Shown: in pieces, positions 49,195 through 58,235 of the stretch
Position numbering within the stretch: position 1 is the first letter of the stretch
How the letters are laid out: each line of letters opens with the position of its first letter
Assembly: GCF_000766795.1 (NCBI RefSeq)
Contig: NZ_JPDS01000003.1
Location: 434,001 to 498,000 of the forward strand
Length of the DNA: 64,000 bases
Source: Polaribacter sp. Hel1_85
Lineage (GTDB): Bacteria; Bacteroidota; Bacteroidia; Flavobacteriales; Flavobacteriaceae
Direction of reading: 5' to 3'
Notes under the pieces: model-generated
The model's input: only the letters and a program-made list of their open reading frames with translations
What the model was told of the DNA's origin: nothing
Database searches by the model: none
Made by a program: the position numbers and the translations under genes

Positions 49195-50583
49195 ATGAAT
49201 ACAATACAATCATATATAAAAGACAACAAACAACGATTCTTAAATGAATTAATTGAACTACTTAAAATTCCTTCTGTAAGTGCAGATTCTGCTTATAAAA
49301 AAGATGTTTTATTAACAGCCGATTTTGTTCTAAATAGTCTAAAAAAAGCAGGTTGCGAAAAGGTAGAAATGTGTGAAACTCCAGGGTATCCAATTATTTA
49401 TGGAGAAAAAATTATTGATAAAAACCTACCAACTGTTTTAGTTTATGGTCATTATGACGTACAACCAGCAGATCCCATTGAATTATGGACTTCTCCTCCA
49501 TTTGAGCCAGTAATTAAGGAAACAGAAATTCATCCAGAAGGAGCAATTTTTGCAAGAGGATCTTGTGATGACAAAGGGCAAATGTATATGCATGTAAAAG
49601 CATTAGAATACATGACATCAACAGGGAATTTACCTTGTAATGTGAAATTTATGATTGAAGGTGAAGAAGAAGTTGGTTCTGAAAGTTTAGCTTGGTTTGT
49701 ACCAAGAAACAAAGAAAAATTAGCGAACGATGTTATTTTAATTTCTGATACAGGAATGATTGCCAACGATATTCCTTCAATTACAACAGGTTTACGTGGC
49801 TTAAGTTATGTTGAAGTAGAAGTTACGGGTCCGAACAGAGATTTACATTCTGGTTTATATGGAGGTGCAGTTGCAAACCCAATTAATATATTAACCAAAA
49901 TGATTGCTTCTTTACATGATGAGAATAATCATATAACCATTCCTGGTTTTTATGATAATGTAGAAGAGTTATCAACTGAAGAAAGAGCAGAAATGGCCAA
50001 AGCTCCTTTTTCTTTAGACAAATATAAAGATGCTTTAAAAATTGATGAAGTTTATGGAGAAGAAGGATATTCTACAAACGAGAGAAATTCTATAAGACCA
50101 ACTTTAGATGTTAATGGAATTTGGGGAGGTTATACTGGTGAAGGTGCAAAAACAGTAATTGCAAGTAAAGCTTTTGCTAAAATTTCGATGCGTTTAGTAC
50201 CAAATCAAGATTGGAGAAACATCACTGAATTATTCAAAAAGCATTTTGAAAGTATCGGTCCAAAATCTGTAACGGTAAAAGTAACACCTCATCATGGAGG
50301 ACAAGGTTATGTAACGCCAACAAACAATATTGCTTATAAAGCAGCAAGTAAAGCTTATGAAACTAGTTTTGGTAAAACTCCAATTCCACAAAGAAGTGGT
50401 GGAAGTATTCCTATTGTAGCATTATTTGAACAAGAATTAAAAAGCAAAACTATTTTAATGGGCTTTGGTTTAGATTCTGATGCAATTCATTCTCCTAACG
50501 AACATTTTGGAGTTTGGAATTACTTAAAAGGAATAGAAACAATCCCATATTTTTATAAATATTTTACAGAGTTATCAAAATAA
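49195..50583 (+). CDS. M20-family metallodipeptidase
   Basis: 462 residues with no signal peptide, cytoplasmic. M20 zinc-ligand motifs: VYGHYDVQPAD (His and catalytic Asp, about residue 87), ARGSCDDKGQ (bridging Asp), MIEGEEEVGS (catalytic Glu and ligand) and HSPNEHFG near the C-terminus (last His). The dimerisation/lid domain contains DLHSGLYGG. It fits the carnosinase-like dipeptidase branch (about 460 residues) and hydrolyses dipeptides with a broad range. It is followed 19 bp later by an M1 peptidase, likely the same transcript. Confidence 0.93.
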   Translation: MNTIQSYIKDNKQRFLNELIELLKIPSVSADSAYKKDVLLTADFVLNSLKKAGCEKVEMCETPGYPIIYGEKIIDKNLPTVLVYGHYDVQPADPIELWTSPPFEPVIKETEIHPEGAIFARGSCDDKGQMYMHVKALEYMTSTGNLPCNVKFMIEGEEEVGSESLAWFVPRNKEKLANDVILISDTGMIANDIPSITTGLRGLSYVEVEVTGPNRDLHSGLYGGAVANPINILTKMIASLHDENNHITIPGFYDNVEELSTEERAEMAKAPFSLDKYKDALKIDEVYGEEGYSTNERNSIRPTLDVNGIWGGYTGEGAKTVIASKAFAKISMRLVPNQDWRNITELFKKHFESIGPKSVTVKVTPHHGGQGYVTPTNNIAYKAASKAYETSFGKTPIPQRSGGSIPIVALFEQELKSKTILMGFGLDSDAIHSPNEHFGVWNYLKGIETIPYFYKYFTELSK

Positions 50584-50602
50584 AAGCAGCAAAAAAAATC
50601 AA

Positions 50603-52246
50603 ATGAAATATCGATTTTACATCTTAATTTTACTAGTTATTGCTTTTTCTTGTAAAGATAAACCTAAAGATTTGTTGCATGTAAAAAATGATTTTACAAA
50701 ACAAGATACTTTAAGAGGGTCTATTACTCCAGAAAGAATTTGGTGGGATTTAACGTATTATCATTTAGATATTGAAGTTCATCCTGATAAAAAATATATT
50801 TCAGGAAAAAACACTATTAAATACAAAGTTTTAAGTGCAAATAAAACACTGCAAATCGACTTACAAAATCCTTTAGTAATTACTAAAGTTACGCAAGATG
50901 CTAAAGAGTTAAAAGTAATTCATGTTGGAAATGCACATTTTGTTCAACTTTTAAAAAATCAAAAAGTTGGTAATACAGAAAGTATTGTTGTGCATTATCA
51001 AGGATATCCAAAAGAAGCAAAAAAGGCTCCTTGGGATGGAGGTTTTTCATGGAAGAAAGATGAAAACGGAAATCATTTTGTAGCAACTTCTTGCCAAGGT
51101 TTAGGCGCAAGTATTTGGTGGCCTTGTAAAGACCATATGTATGATGAAGTAGAAAGTATGAGAATTAGTGTTACAGTTCCAGCACATTTAATGGATGTTT
51201 CTAACGGAAAATTAGAAAGTATAGTTGATAATGGAAAAACTAAAACGTATAATTGGTTTGTAAACAACCCAATAAATAATTATGGTGTAAATGTAAACAT
51301 TGGCAATTATGCTCATTTTTCTGAAATTTATAAAGGAGAAAAAGGCGATTTAGACATGGATTATTATGTGCTAAAAGACAATCTAAAGAAAGCAAAAGAG
51401 CATTTTAAAGATGCTCCAAAAATGATGACAGCTTTTGAGCATTGGTTTGGACCATATCCTTTTTATGAAGATGGTTTTAAATTGGTTGAAGTGCCTTATT
51501 TAGGGATGGAACATCAAAGTTCTGTTACTTATGGAAATCAATATAAAAAAGGATATTTAGGACGTGATTTATCTGGAACTGGTTGGGGTTTAAAATTCGA
51601 TTTTATCATCATTCACGAAGCAGGACATGAATGGTTTGCAAATAATATTACCAATAAAGATATTGCAGATATGTGGATACATGAGAGTTTTACAAATTAC
51701 TCTGAAAGTTTATTTTTAGACTATTATTATGGAAAAAAAGCAGCATCTGATTATGTTATCGGTTTAAGGGAATCTATCAAAAATAAAAGTACTATTATTG
51801 GTAAATACAACGTAAACAATGAAGGTTCTGGAGACATGTACAACAAAGGAGGAAACATGTTGCACACTTTAAGACAACTGATAGATAATGATGAAAAATG
51901 GCGTTCTATTTTAAGAAAAATGAACAAAATATTTTACCATCAGACAGTTAACACTATACAAATTGAAGGTTTTTTAAGTTCAGAAACTGGTTTTGATTTA
52001 ACACCTTTTTTCAATCAATACTTAAGAGATATTAGAATCCCTACTTTAGAATATTCTATTAAAAATAAGATTTTAAATTATAAATGGACAAATATTGTTG
52101 ATGATTTTAAAATGCCAATAAAAGTTACAATAAATGATAAAAAACAATGGATTTATCCCACAGAAGAACTGAAAAAAATGAATTTAGAATTTGAAAATTC
52201 AGAAATAAAAGTAGATCCAAATTTTTATATCTACACAAAAAACTAA
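50603..52246 (+). CDS. M1-family aminopeptidase-like metalloprotease, lipoprotein
   Basis: 547 residues with a lipoprotein signal (IAFSCKDK). The N-terminal M1 beta-domain is followed by the gluzincin domain with the zinc motif HEAGH (His338, Glu339, His342) and the third ligand in WIHESFTNYSES (Glu361 region). The substrate-recognition motif appears as LGMEHQSSV instead of the classic GAMEN, as in several Bacteroidota M1 proteins. It has no ERAP1-type C-terminal domain. It probably trims peptides in the periplasm, downstream of the M20 dipeptidase. Confidence 0.9.
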   Translation: MKYRFYILILLVIAFSCKDKPKDLLHVKNDFTKQDTLRGSITPERIWWDLTYYHLDIEVHPDKKYISGKNTIKYKVLSANKTLQIDLQNPLVITKVTQDAKELKVIHVGNAHFVQLLKNQKVGNTESIVVHYQGYPKEAKKAPWDGGFSWKKDENGNHFVATSCQGLGASIWWPCKDHMYDEVESMRISVTVPAHLMDVSNGKLESIVDNGKTKTYNWFVNNPINNYGVNVNIGNYAHFSEIYKGEKGDLDMDYYVLKDNLKKAKEHFKDAPKMMTAFEHWFGPYPFYEDGFKLVEVPYLGMEHQSSVTYGNQYKKGYLGRDLSGTGWGLKFDFIIIHEAGHEWFANNITNKDIADMWIHESFTNYSESLFLDYYYGKKAASDYVIGLRESIKNKSTIIGKYNVNNEGSGDMYNKGGNMLHTLRQLIDNDEKWRSILRKMNKIFYHQTVNTIQIEGFLSSETGFDLTPFFNQYLRDIRIPTLEYSIKNKILNYKWTNIVDDFKMPIKVTINDKKQWIYPTEELKKMNLEFENSEIKVDPNFYIYTKN

Positions 52247-52280
52247 ATAATAAAAGCTGCATATAGCAGCTTTTATTATT
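52246..52280. terminator. Bidirectional terminator between M1 peptidase and cyclophilin
   Basis: A 15-bp perfect stem (AATAATAAAAGCTGC and its complement) with the loop ATATA. It includes the stop codons of both convergent genes. Confidence 0.9.
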
Positions 52281-52902
52281 TTATAAAATATGCTTTAATA
52301 ATGTAATCTACTTTTGGGTATTTCTCCCTTAAAAAAGTATTTCCATCTTTATTAATTTTATCTTGTTGTCTCCCTAATTGATCACCATAACCACTGTAAA
52401 ATTTCAACACATTTTCTTTACCTTCAATTACTTTTGCAATTACAGGAAAACCAGAAACACCAGAATACGTTAATTTATCTAAACGATAATTATCTTTTAA
52501 ATTGATAAAAACCTGATTCGATCTTGTTGCTACTCCTCCTCTAGCAAATGCTAGTGTCATTGCATCATTTTTCTGAATTACTGGTTCGTCTTCAATTCCT
52601 TTTTGCCAACTTTTATTGATTAAAGAATCATTGTGAATTCCGAATTGGGCAACAAAATCTGGTACAACTCTAAAAAGAGCAACATCATCATAATATCCAT
52701 ATTTTATTAATTGATAAAATCGATCTACACCTTTTGGCGACCATTCTCTGGTTGCTTCAATATCAAAATTTCCTTGTGTAGTTTCAAATCGAGCTTTAAA
52801 AGTTGCTGGTGCTTCTTTTTCTAACCATTTTTCTTTGAATTTTTTAGTCGCACAAGAAATAAAAAGGATAACACTTGCTATTAATAGAATCTTATTTTTC
52901 AT
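52276..52902 (-). CDS. Cyclophilin-type peptidyl-prolyl isomerase, lipoprotein
   Basis: 208 residues with a lipoprotein signal (ILFISCAT). The cyclophilin core starts at FETTQGNFDIEATREWSPKGVDRFYQLIKYGYYDD and contains ALFRVVPDFVAQFG, where cyclophilins have FHRVIPGFMIQGG. AMTLAFARGGVATRSNQVFINLKDN corresponds to the active-site strand. Several catalytic positions are changed (Gln for the first Arg region, FARGG), so isomerase activity may be weak. It is convergent with the M1 peptidase. Confidence 0.88.
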   Translation of the reverse strand: MKNKILLIASVILFISCATKKFKEKWLEKEAPATFKARFETTQGNFDIEATREWSPKGVDRFYQLIKYGYYDDVALFRVVPDFVAQFGIHNDSLINKSWQKGIEDEPVIQKNDAMTLAFARGGVATRSNQVFINLKDNYRLDKLTYSGVSGFPVIAKVIEGKENVLKFYSGYGDQLGRQQDKINKDGNTFLREKYPKVDYIIKAYFIK

Positions 52903-52967
52903 TTTTCTATGTCTATTTTCTCTTTATAACTAGACAAATATACCAAAATGAAGTTTTAAAAATGAAC

Positions 52968-53009
52968 TCTACATTTGTAGAATTCATTTTTTTATTCTAT
53001 GTTTGTAGA
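52968..53009 (+). promoter_or_regulatory. BlaI-type double operator overlapping its promoter
   Basis: Two related dyads: TCTACATTTGTAGA (52968-52981, perfect) and TCTATGTTTGTAGA (52996-53009), 14 bp apart. The second contains a perfect -7 element TATGTTTG (52998-53005). A TTG at 52975-52977, 20 nt before it, fits the -33 element. The layout TACA-N2-TGTA resembles BlaI/MecI operators, so autorepression by the gene starting at 53027 is likely. Confidence 0.8.
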
Positions 53010-53026
53010 GTAAAAAACAACATACG

Positions 53027-53398
53027 ATGCAATTATCTAAAACCGAAGAACAATTAATGCAGTATTTATGGAAACGTAAAAAAGCATTTTTAAAAGAATT
53101 ATTAGAAGATTTCCCAGAACCAAAACCAGCAACTACAACTGTTGCTACTTTGTTAAAAAGAATTTCTGATAAAGGTTTTATAGATTATAAATTGTTTGGT
53201 AAGTCTAGAGAATACTTTCCAATAATTAAAAAATCAGATTATTTTTCAAAACATGTAAACGGATTGATAAAAAACTTTTTTAATGATTCTGCAAGTCAGT
53301 TTGCTTCCTTTTTCACTAAAGAAACCAATCTTTCTACAGTAGAACTAGAAGAACTTAAAAAGGTAATTGACAACCAAATTAAAAAACAACAAAAATGA
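53027..53398 (+). CDS. BlaI/MecI-family transcriptional repressor
   Basis: 123 residues: N-terminal winged helix (MQLSKTEEQLMQYLWKRKKAFLKELLEDFPEP...TTVATLLKRISDKGFIDYKLFGKSREYFP) and a C-terminal dimerisation helix region. It is the cytoplasmic partner of the membrane peptidase that begins 4 bp before its stop (overlapping ATGA). Such pairs in Bacteroidota answer to envelope or antibiotic stress, and the repressor is cleaved upon signal. No beta-lactamase gene is adjacent, so the regulon is unknown. Its own promoter carries two matching dyads. Confidence 0.93.
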   Translation: MQLSKTEEQLMQYLWKRKKAFLKELLEDFPEPKPATTTVATLLKRISDKGFIDYKLFGKSREYFPIIKKSDYFSKHVNGLIKNFFNDSASQFASFFTKETNLSTVELEELKKVIDNQIKKQQK

Positions 53399-55215
53399 TG
53401 ATCTACTTACTAAAATCTGCAAGTTGTTTGGCGCTATTACTTTTCTTTTATCATTTTATATTAGAAAAAGAAAAAATGCACAACTTTAATCGTTTTTATC
53501 TTTTAGGAAGTGTTTTAGCTTCATTTTTGGTTCCTATGGCAACTATTACAATTGAAGCTACTCAAGAAATAATTCCAGAAACTGCAGCAGCAATTCAATC
53601 TTTTGTAGCACCAACTTTTATTGAAAACGCAACAGCTATAAATTTTGAAGAAAATATTAATTACACTCAATTATTAATAGGGTTTTACTTGATAATATCT
53701 ACAATACTTTTAATACGATTTATTAAAAACTTATTTAAAATTATTAGAAAAATAAGCGTAAATGAAAAGGTAAAGTATAAAAAAGCGACTTTAATTTTAT
53801 TGAATGACAACATACTTCCTCACACATTTTGGAACTATATTTTCATCAATAAAAGCGCTTATAAAAATGATAAAATTGAGAAAGAACTCTTTACACACGA
53901 ACTAACACATGTTACCCAGAAACACACTTTAGATGTAATTTTAATAGAGATTTTACAAATCGTTTTATGGATAAATCCACTGTTTATTTTCTTAAAAAAG
54001 GCAATACAATTAAACCATGAGTTTTTAGCGGATTCAACCGTTATTAACCAACATAAAAACACCTTTCAATATCAGCATTTATTATTAAACAAAGCTGCTT
54101 GGAAAAACGAATATTACTTGGCCAGTAATTTGAATTATTCACTTACTAAAAAAAGATTATTAATGATGACAACACAAAGTTCACACACAAAAATCTTGTT
54201 AAAAAAACTAGCGGTTATTCCGTTATTAGCAGGATTCATTTTTCTCTTTGCAGAAAGAGTTGAAGCGCAAAATGACAATACTATTGAAACTATTTATGAA
54301 GAACCTGATAATATTAAAACTAAAAATTTAAATAAAAAACAACCTTTAGAAACTATTAAAGAGGTAAGTTTTACAAATCAAAATGAAGCTATAAATACTG
54401 GTTTCAAAATTATAAAAGGAAATAGATACTATTTTGTTTCTGTTGGAAATAAAACAAAATACTATAATAAAGATGGAAAACTTGCAAATAGTTTTGGTAA
54501 AATTATTTCTTTTGAAAAAGCTAAGTCAAGCACAATTATTCCAGGTAATTATGTAACAAAAACATATTTTGAAAATAAGGTTTTTTGTGAATTTATTAAT
54601 GATAAACCTTATGTTAAAAATGATACAATTCCTAAAAAAACCTCAGCTACAAAAGCTGAAATGAGAGAGTACAAAGCATTATTAACAGAAGGAAAAAAGG
54701 GCAAGATATTTAAAGAAAGAGACATTGTAAGAATGCAGTATTTGTACAACTTAATGTCTAAAAAACAAAAAAGATCTGTAGAAAATGTTTTTGAATTAAT
54801 TCCTCCTCCACCTCCTCCCAAAAAGGATTTAGGGGAAATAAATATTACACCTAAAAAACCAACTTATATTCATCAAAATGTAAAAAGAAAGTTAATTAGT
54901 CAAAACGATTTAGATCTTATAAATCCTAAAGAAATTGCTTCTATGAATGTAATTAAAGCAAAAGATACAGATAGCATTCATATAAATTTAAAGAAAGAAC
55001 ATAAAAAACTAAAAACAAAGTATTTATATTTAATAAACTATTCTAAAGAAAAGTCAAAAAATTTAAATTCAGAGAATGTTCAATACTATTTAGATAATAA
55101 ACTAATTAGTAAAAAAGAAATGAAACTTTTAGATACAGATAAAATTAAATCTGTAAACGTGAAGAAGAATAAAGATGGTTCTGGAATTATTTATATCACC
55201 AGTAAAAAGAATTAA
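53395..55215 (+). CDS. BlaR1-like M56 membrane metallopeptidase
   Basis: 606 residues. N-terminal membrane helices (about 1-20, 35-50, 90-110) precede the cytoplasmic M56 zinc site HELTH (FTHELTHVTQKHTLD, about residue 169), and a further membrane segment lies near 275-290 (LLKKLAVIPLLAGFIFLFA). The C-terminal 300 residues are a periplasmic domain with no penicillin-binding signature and a proline run (IPPPPPPKK, about 468). It overlaps blaI by 4 bp. It probably senses an envelope signal and triggers repressor cleavage; the signal is unknown. Confidence 0.88.
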   Translation: MMIYLLKSASCLALLLFFYHFILEKEKMHNFNRFYLLGSVLASFLVPMATITIEATQEIIPETAAAIQSFVAPTFIENATAINFEENINYTQLLIGFYLIISTILLIRFIKNLFKIIRKISVNEKVKYKKATLILLNDNILPHTFWNYIFINKSAYKNDKIEKELFTHELTHVTQKHTLDVILIEILQIVLWINPLFIFLKKAIQLNHEFLADSTVINQHKNTFQYQHLLLNKAAWKNEYYLASNLNYSLTKKRLLMMTTQSSHTKILLKKLAVIPLLAGFIFLFAERVEAQNDNTIETIYEEPDNIKTKNLNKKQPLETIKEVSFTNQNEAINTGFKIIKGNRYYFVSVGNKTKYYNKDGKLANSFGKIISFEKAKSSTIIPGNYVTKTYFENKVFCEFINDKPYVKNDTIPKKTSATKAEMREYKALLTEGKKGKIFKERDIVRMQYLYNLMSKKQKRSVENVFELIPPPPPPKKDLGEINITPKKPTYIHQNVKRKLISQNDLDLINPKEIASMNVIKAKDTDSIHINLKKEHKKLKTKYLYLINYSKEKSKNLNSENVQYYLDNKLISKKEMKLLDTDKIKSVNVKKNKDGSGIIYITSKKN

Positions 55216-55235
55216 CTACAAAACAACCTAATGTT

Positions 55236-55263
55236 AAAAGCCTCACAATGTGAGGCTTTTTTT
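55236..55263 (+). terminator. Terminator of the BlaI/BlaR1 unit
   Basis: AAAAGCCTCACA / TGTGAGGCTTTT with a 2-nt loop, extended by a T-run, 21 bp past the stop. Confidence 0.9.
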
Positions 55264-55314
55264 GTAACATTTAAGTATTCTTTTCGTTGGTATATTATAC
55301 CAAATGTTTAAATA

Positions 55315-56415
55315 ATGCTTAAAAAATTCTTTATTACCTGTTCTGGAGTAGATAAAACGATTCTCAATAATTGTTCTGATGGTGAGCAAAATAAATATGT
55401 TGGTATTGGTGCAACTGTATTTTTTACAGCTGTTATGGCAACAATTGCTGGTAGTTATGCTTTATTTACTGTTTTTGATAATTTGTATGCTGCCATTTTC
55501 TTTGGACTTATTTGGGGTTTATTAATCTTTAATCTTGATAGATTTATTGTTTCTACCATTAAAAAATCGGATTCTAAATGGAAAGAGTTTTTACAAGCTT
55601 CACCAAGAATTTTATTAGCGATAATTATTGCAATTGTAATTTCGAAACCTTTAGAATTAAAGTTGTTTGAGAAAGAAATCAATCAGGTTTTGTTAACGGA
55701 AAAGAACCAAATGACTTTGGATAATAAAACGCAAATTGCCGAACAATTTAGTCCTGAAATTGCAAAAATTAATTCAGAAATTGATGTTTTAAAAACTGAG
55801 ATTTCTACAAAAGAAACTAAAACAAACGCTTTATATGAAACCTATATTGCAGAAGCGGAAGGCAGAAAAGGGACTAAATTATTAGGAAAAGGTCCTGTTT
55901 ATAAAGAAAAGAGAGAAAAACACGATGCTGCTTTAGCAGAATTGAAACAACTTAAAAAAGACAATGCTGATAAAATAAGCACAAAAGAAACAGCAATTAT
56001 AGACTTACAAAAAAATCAAAAATTAAATGAGACTAAAACTCAACCCATTATTGCTAATTTTGATGGTTTAATGGCAAGAATAAATGCGCTTGGTAAATTA
56101 CCTTGGTTGCCTTCATTTTTTATATTCTTATTGTTTTTAGCAATAGAAACATCGCCAATATTTGCAAAATTAATTTCGCCAAAAGGCGAATATGATTTTA
56201 AATTAGAGAATGAAGATTCTGCTGTAAAAACTTGGGTAAAACAACAAGTTTTGCAAAGAGAAGAAATGCTACAAGCAGATATTATTGTAAATAATAAAGT
56301 GTACAAAGACATTACAGAAGAGGAAGAATTGTATGCTTATAAACAAAAAATAGCTCGCGATTTAATGAAATTGCAAGCCGATTCTTTTTATAAAAAACAA
56401 CAAAAAATGTTGTAA
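55315..56415 (+). CDS. DUF4407 membrane protein
   Basis: 366 residues. Membrane helices at about 38-58, 60-80 and 95-112 lie in the first third, followed by a long charged coiled-coil region (about 120-245, KINSEIDVLKTEISTKETK...). A last helix is at about 262-282 (LPWLPSFFIFLLFLAIE), then a cytoplasmic tail. The phrase GLIWGLLIFNLDRFIV is characteristic of DUF4407. Function is unknown. It stands alone after the BlaR1 terminator. Confidence 0.88.
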   Translation: MLKKFFITCSGVDKTILNNCSDGEQNKYVGIGATVFFTAVMATIAGSYALFTVFDNLYAAIFFGLIWGLLIFNLDRFIVSTIKKSDSKWKEFLQASPRILLAIIIAIVISKPLELKLFEKEINQVLLTEKNQMTLDNKTQIAEQFSPEIAKINSEIDVLKTEISTKETKTNALYETYIAEAEGRKGTKLLGKGPVYKEKREKHDAALAELKQLKKDNADKISTKETAIIDLQKNQKLNETKTQPIIANFDGLMARINALGKLPWLPSFFIFLLFLAIETSPIFAKLISPKGEYDFKLENEDSAVKTWVKQQVLQREEMLQADIIVNNKVYKDITEEEELYAYKQKIARDLMKLQADSFYKKQQKML

Positions 56416-56421
56416 TGCTAT

Positions 56422-56515
56422 TTGCTGGCAAACGAGTGTGTTAGCGATTGAAACGGCATCCTTTTTATTGTCAGTTCGAGTGAATTTTGAAGAATGAAAA
56501 ATTTGTATCGAGAAC
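56422..56515 (-). repeat. Intergenic repeat R1, copy 1 (inverted relative to copy 2)
   Basis: About 90 bp, running from TTTGCTGGCAAACG through GGCATCC and TGTCAGTTCGAGTGAA to GTATCGAGAAC. Its reverse complement matches 57876-57967 closely along the whole length and 60950-61000 over the ATTCTCGATACAA...CTCGAACTGACA part. Confidence 0.75.
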
Positions 56516-56581
56516 AAAATAAAAAGATATAGTGTAAAGCGCGACCTGAAAGGAAACGCCCAAATATAATTAGAACTGTAA

Positions 56582-56657
56582 TGTCATTTCGACTTTATGG
56601 AGAAATCTTTTTCTTGAGATTCCTTAATCATCTAAAAAAACTCATTTCGAAATGACA
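56582..56657. repeat. Intergenic palindromic repeat R2, copy 1
   Basis: Bounded by TGTCATTTCGACTTTATGG and CATTTCGAAATGACA, with internal AGAAATCT/GAGATT arms. The ends form an inverted repeat. A second copy lies at 57995-58067. Confidence 0.72.
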
Positions 56658-56668
56658 ATTTATAAATT

Positions 56669-57265
56669 CTACTCTTTTTCTGCCATTTTCTTAACGTAAT
56701 CTGTAATAATTACAATTTGCGTTGGCCCAACTTTACCTTCTATATATTTTGCATTTTCATGATCTAAAGAAATTCTACGAACTGCTGTACCTTGTTTGGC
56801 AACCATACTAGAACCTTTTACTTTTAAATCTTTAATTAAAACCACAGAATCTCCTGCTTGTAAAATAGCTCCATTTGCATCTCTATGAATAATCTTTTCA
56901 CTTTCATCTAAATGATCTCCAGATTCTTTTGCAAAACGTAATTCTTCATCTTCTAAATACATCATATCTAGTAAATCTTGTGGCCAACCTTCGTTTCTTA
57001 AACGAGATAACATTCTCCAAGCAACTACTTTTACAGCTCTGTGCTCAGACCACATAGAATCGTTTAAACAACGCCAGTGATTTGCATCTGTTGTTGCAGC
57101 ATCTTCTATTTGAGTAACACAAGTTTCGCAAGCAAGCAAACTTCCATCTACTCCACCTCCACCAGTGATGGTTGGTTTTACTTCATAAACGGATAAATTA
57201 TTTGTTGAAGCACATAATTCGCATTGATTTCCACTTCTGTTTTCTAAATCTTGTTCTAAACTCAT
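56669..57265 (-). CDS. PhnA/YjdM-type zinc-ribbon protein
   Basis: 198 residues. The N-terminal PhnA zinc ribbon has two Cys pairs (NQCELCAS and ACETCVTQ). The C-terminal PhnA domain (about 125-198) has DANGAILQAGDSVVLIKDLKVKGSS and VRRISLDHENAKYIEGKVGPTQIVI. The middle part (about 55-120) is a flavobacterial-length insert. Despite the name, a role in phosphonate use is not established for this family; no phn genes are nearby. It is bracketed, together with the next gene, by inverted copies of repeat R1. Confidence 0.88.
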   Translation of the reverse strand: MSLEQDLENRSGNQCELCASTNNLSVYEVKPTITGGGGVDGSLLACETCVTQIEDAATTDANHWRCLNDSMWSEHRAVKVVAWRMLSRLRNEGWPQDLLDMMYLEDEELRFAKESGDHLDESEKIIHRDANGAILQAGDSVVLIKDLKVKGSSMVAKQGTAVRRISLDHENAKYIEGKVGPTQIVIITDYVKKMAEKE

Positions 57266-57324
57266 GTTTTAATTTTTGTTATACAAAAGTACATTTTTAA
57301 AGTAAAACTCATTATTTTTATTGG

Positions 57325-57828
57325 ATGAAATTAGAAAGCGAAAGACTTATTATTAGAGATTTTACCTTAAAAGATGCTTCTTTTTATTTTGAATTATTTA
57401 ACGACCCAGATTGGAAAAAATTTATTTCTGATAAAAACTTAAAATCTGTTGATGAAACTGAAGCTTACTTACGAAAAATGCAGATTGAAAACTCTAAACT
57501 TGGTGGTTTAGGTTTCTTTACAGTCATTTTAAAAGAAACCAATAAAGCTATTGGAACCTCAACAGCCTTACAAAGAGAAAAATTAAAATTTATAGATATT
57601 GGTTATGGTTTTTTGCCAAGATATAGAGGAAAAGGATTTGCTACAGAAGCCACAAAACTAATTATAGCATATGTTCGTAAGAAGTTTCAGCAAGAAAAAG
57701 TATTGGCTTTTACAATGCCTGAAAATGTGAATTCTCAGAAATTATTAAAAAAATTAGATTTTCAGTTTAAAGGCTATCAAGTTATTTTTGATGACGAAGA
57801 AGATGCTGTTTTTGAGTATGTTTTTTAA
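57325..57828 (+). CDS. GNAT-family N-acetyltransferase (RimJ/RimL-like)
   Basis: 167 residues covering the full GNAT fold: ESERLIIRDFTLKDASFYFELFNDP at the N-terminus, the acetyl-CoA loop YRGKGFATEATKLIIAYV (about 111-128), and LAFTMPENVNSQKLLKKLDF near the end. It transfers acetyl from acetyl-CoA to an amine; the substrate is unknown. It is divergent from the phnA-like gene with a 59-bp gap. Confidence 0.9.
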   Translation: MKLESERLIIRDFTLKDASFYFELFNDPDWKKFISDKNLKSVDETEAYLRKMQIENSKLGGLGFFTVILKETNKAIGTSTALQREKLKFIDIGYGFLPRYRGKGFATEATKLIIAYVRKKFQQEKVLAFTMPENVNSQKLLKKLDFQFKGYQVIFDDEEDAVFEYVF

Positions 57829-57875
57829 TTTTATTTGAAGCTATTTCCTGCTTTCCATTATATCTTTTTTCTTAT

Positions 57876-57967
57876 GTTCTCGATACAAATTTGTTCATGC
57901 TTCACAAATTCACTCGAACTGACAGAAAAAAGGATGCCATTTCAATCAGGGCTAAACTTGTTTGCTA
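57876..57967 (+). repeat. Intergenic repeat R1, copy 2
   Basis: Starts GTTCTCGATACAAATTTG, contains TTCACTCGAACTGACAG, and ends TTTGCTAAC-like. It is an inverted match to 56422-56515. A frame through this repeat (57835-58041) is not a gene. Confidence 0.75.
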
Positions 57968-57994
57968 ACTTTTTGACTTTAATAACAAACTATT

Positions 57995-58067
57995 TGTCAT
58001 TTCGAACGAAACGAAGTGAAGTTGAGAAATCTCATAAATGAGATTTCTCCATAAAGTCGAAATGACA
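57995..58067. repeat. Intergenic palindromic repeat R2, copy 2
   Basis: TGTCATTTCGAACG ... GAGAAATCTCAT AA ATGAGATTTCTCC ... CGAAATGACA. Near-perfect inner arms and matching ends make a long hairpin; related to 56582-56657. Confidence 0.78.
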
Positions 58068-58088
58068 CTCAAACTTATAAACCTTTCA

Positions 58089-58128
58089 CTTTGCAACTTT
58101 GATACTTTGATACTTTGATACTTTGAAA
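58089..58128. repeat. 8-bp tandem repeat, five units
   Basis: Units CTTTGCAA, three exact CTTTGATA, then CTTTGAAA. An intergenic microsatellite between repeat R2 and the R3 hairpins. Confidence 0.85.
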
Positions 58129-58182
58129 CTCAAAAACTACTCTATTTCTAAAGAAGTAAATTTAAAAGAAGCTCATCGGTTT

Positions 58183-58208
58183 GTCATTCCCGAGAAATCG
58201 GGAATCCA
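58183..58208. repeat. R3 hairpin repeat
   Basis: GTCATTCCCGAGAAATCGGGAATCCA; the stem ATTCCCGA/TCGGGAAT is perfect with a 3-nt loop. It is the first of a series of hairpins of this kind around the GIY-YIG genes. Confidence 0.85.
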
Positions 58209-58235
58209 TAACAAATACATCAAAAAAGTTAAAAA

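Noticed and set aside
57835..58041. 68-residue open frame after the GNAT gene
   Set aside because: It is made of intergenic repeats R1 and R2, not a conserved protein.
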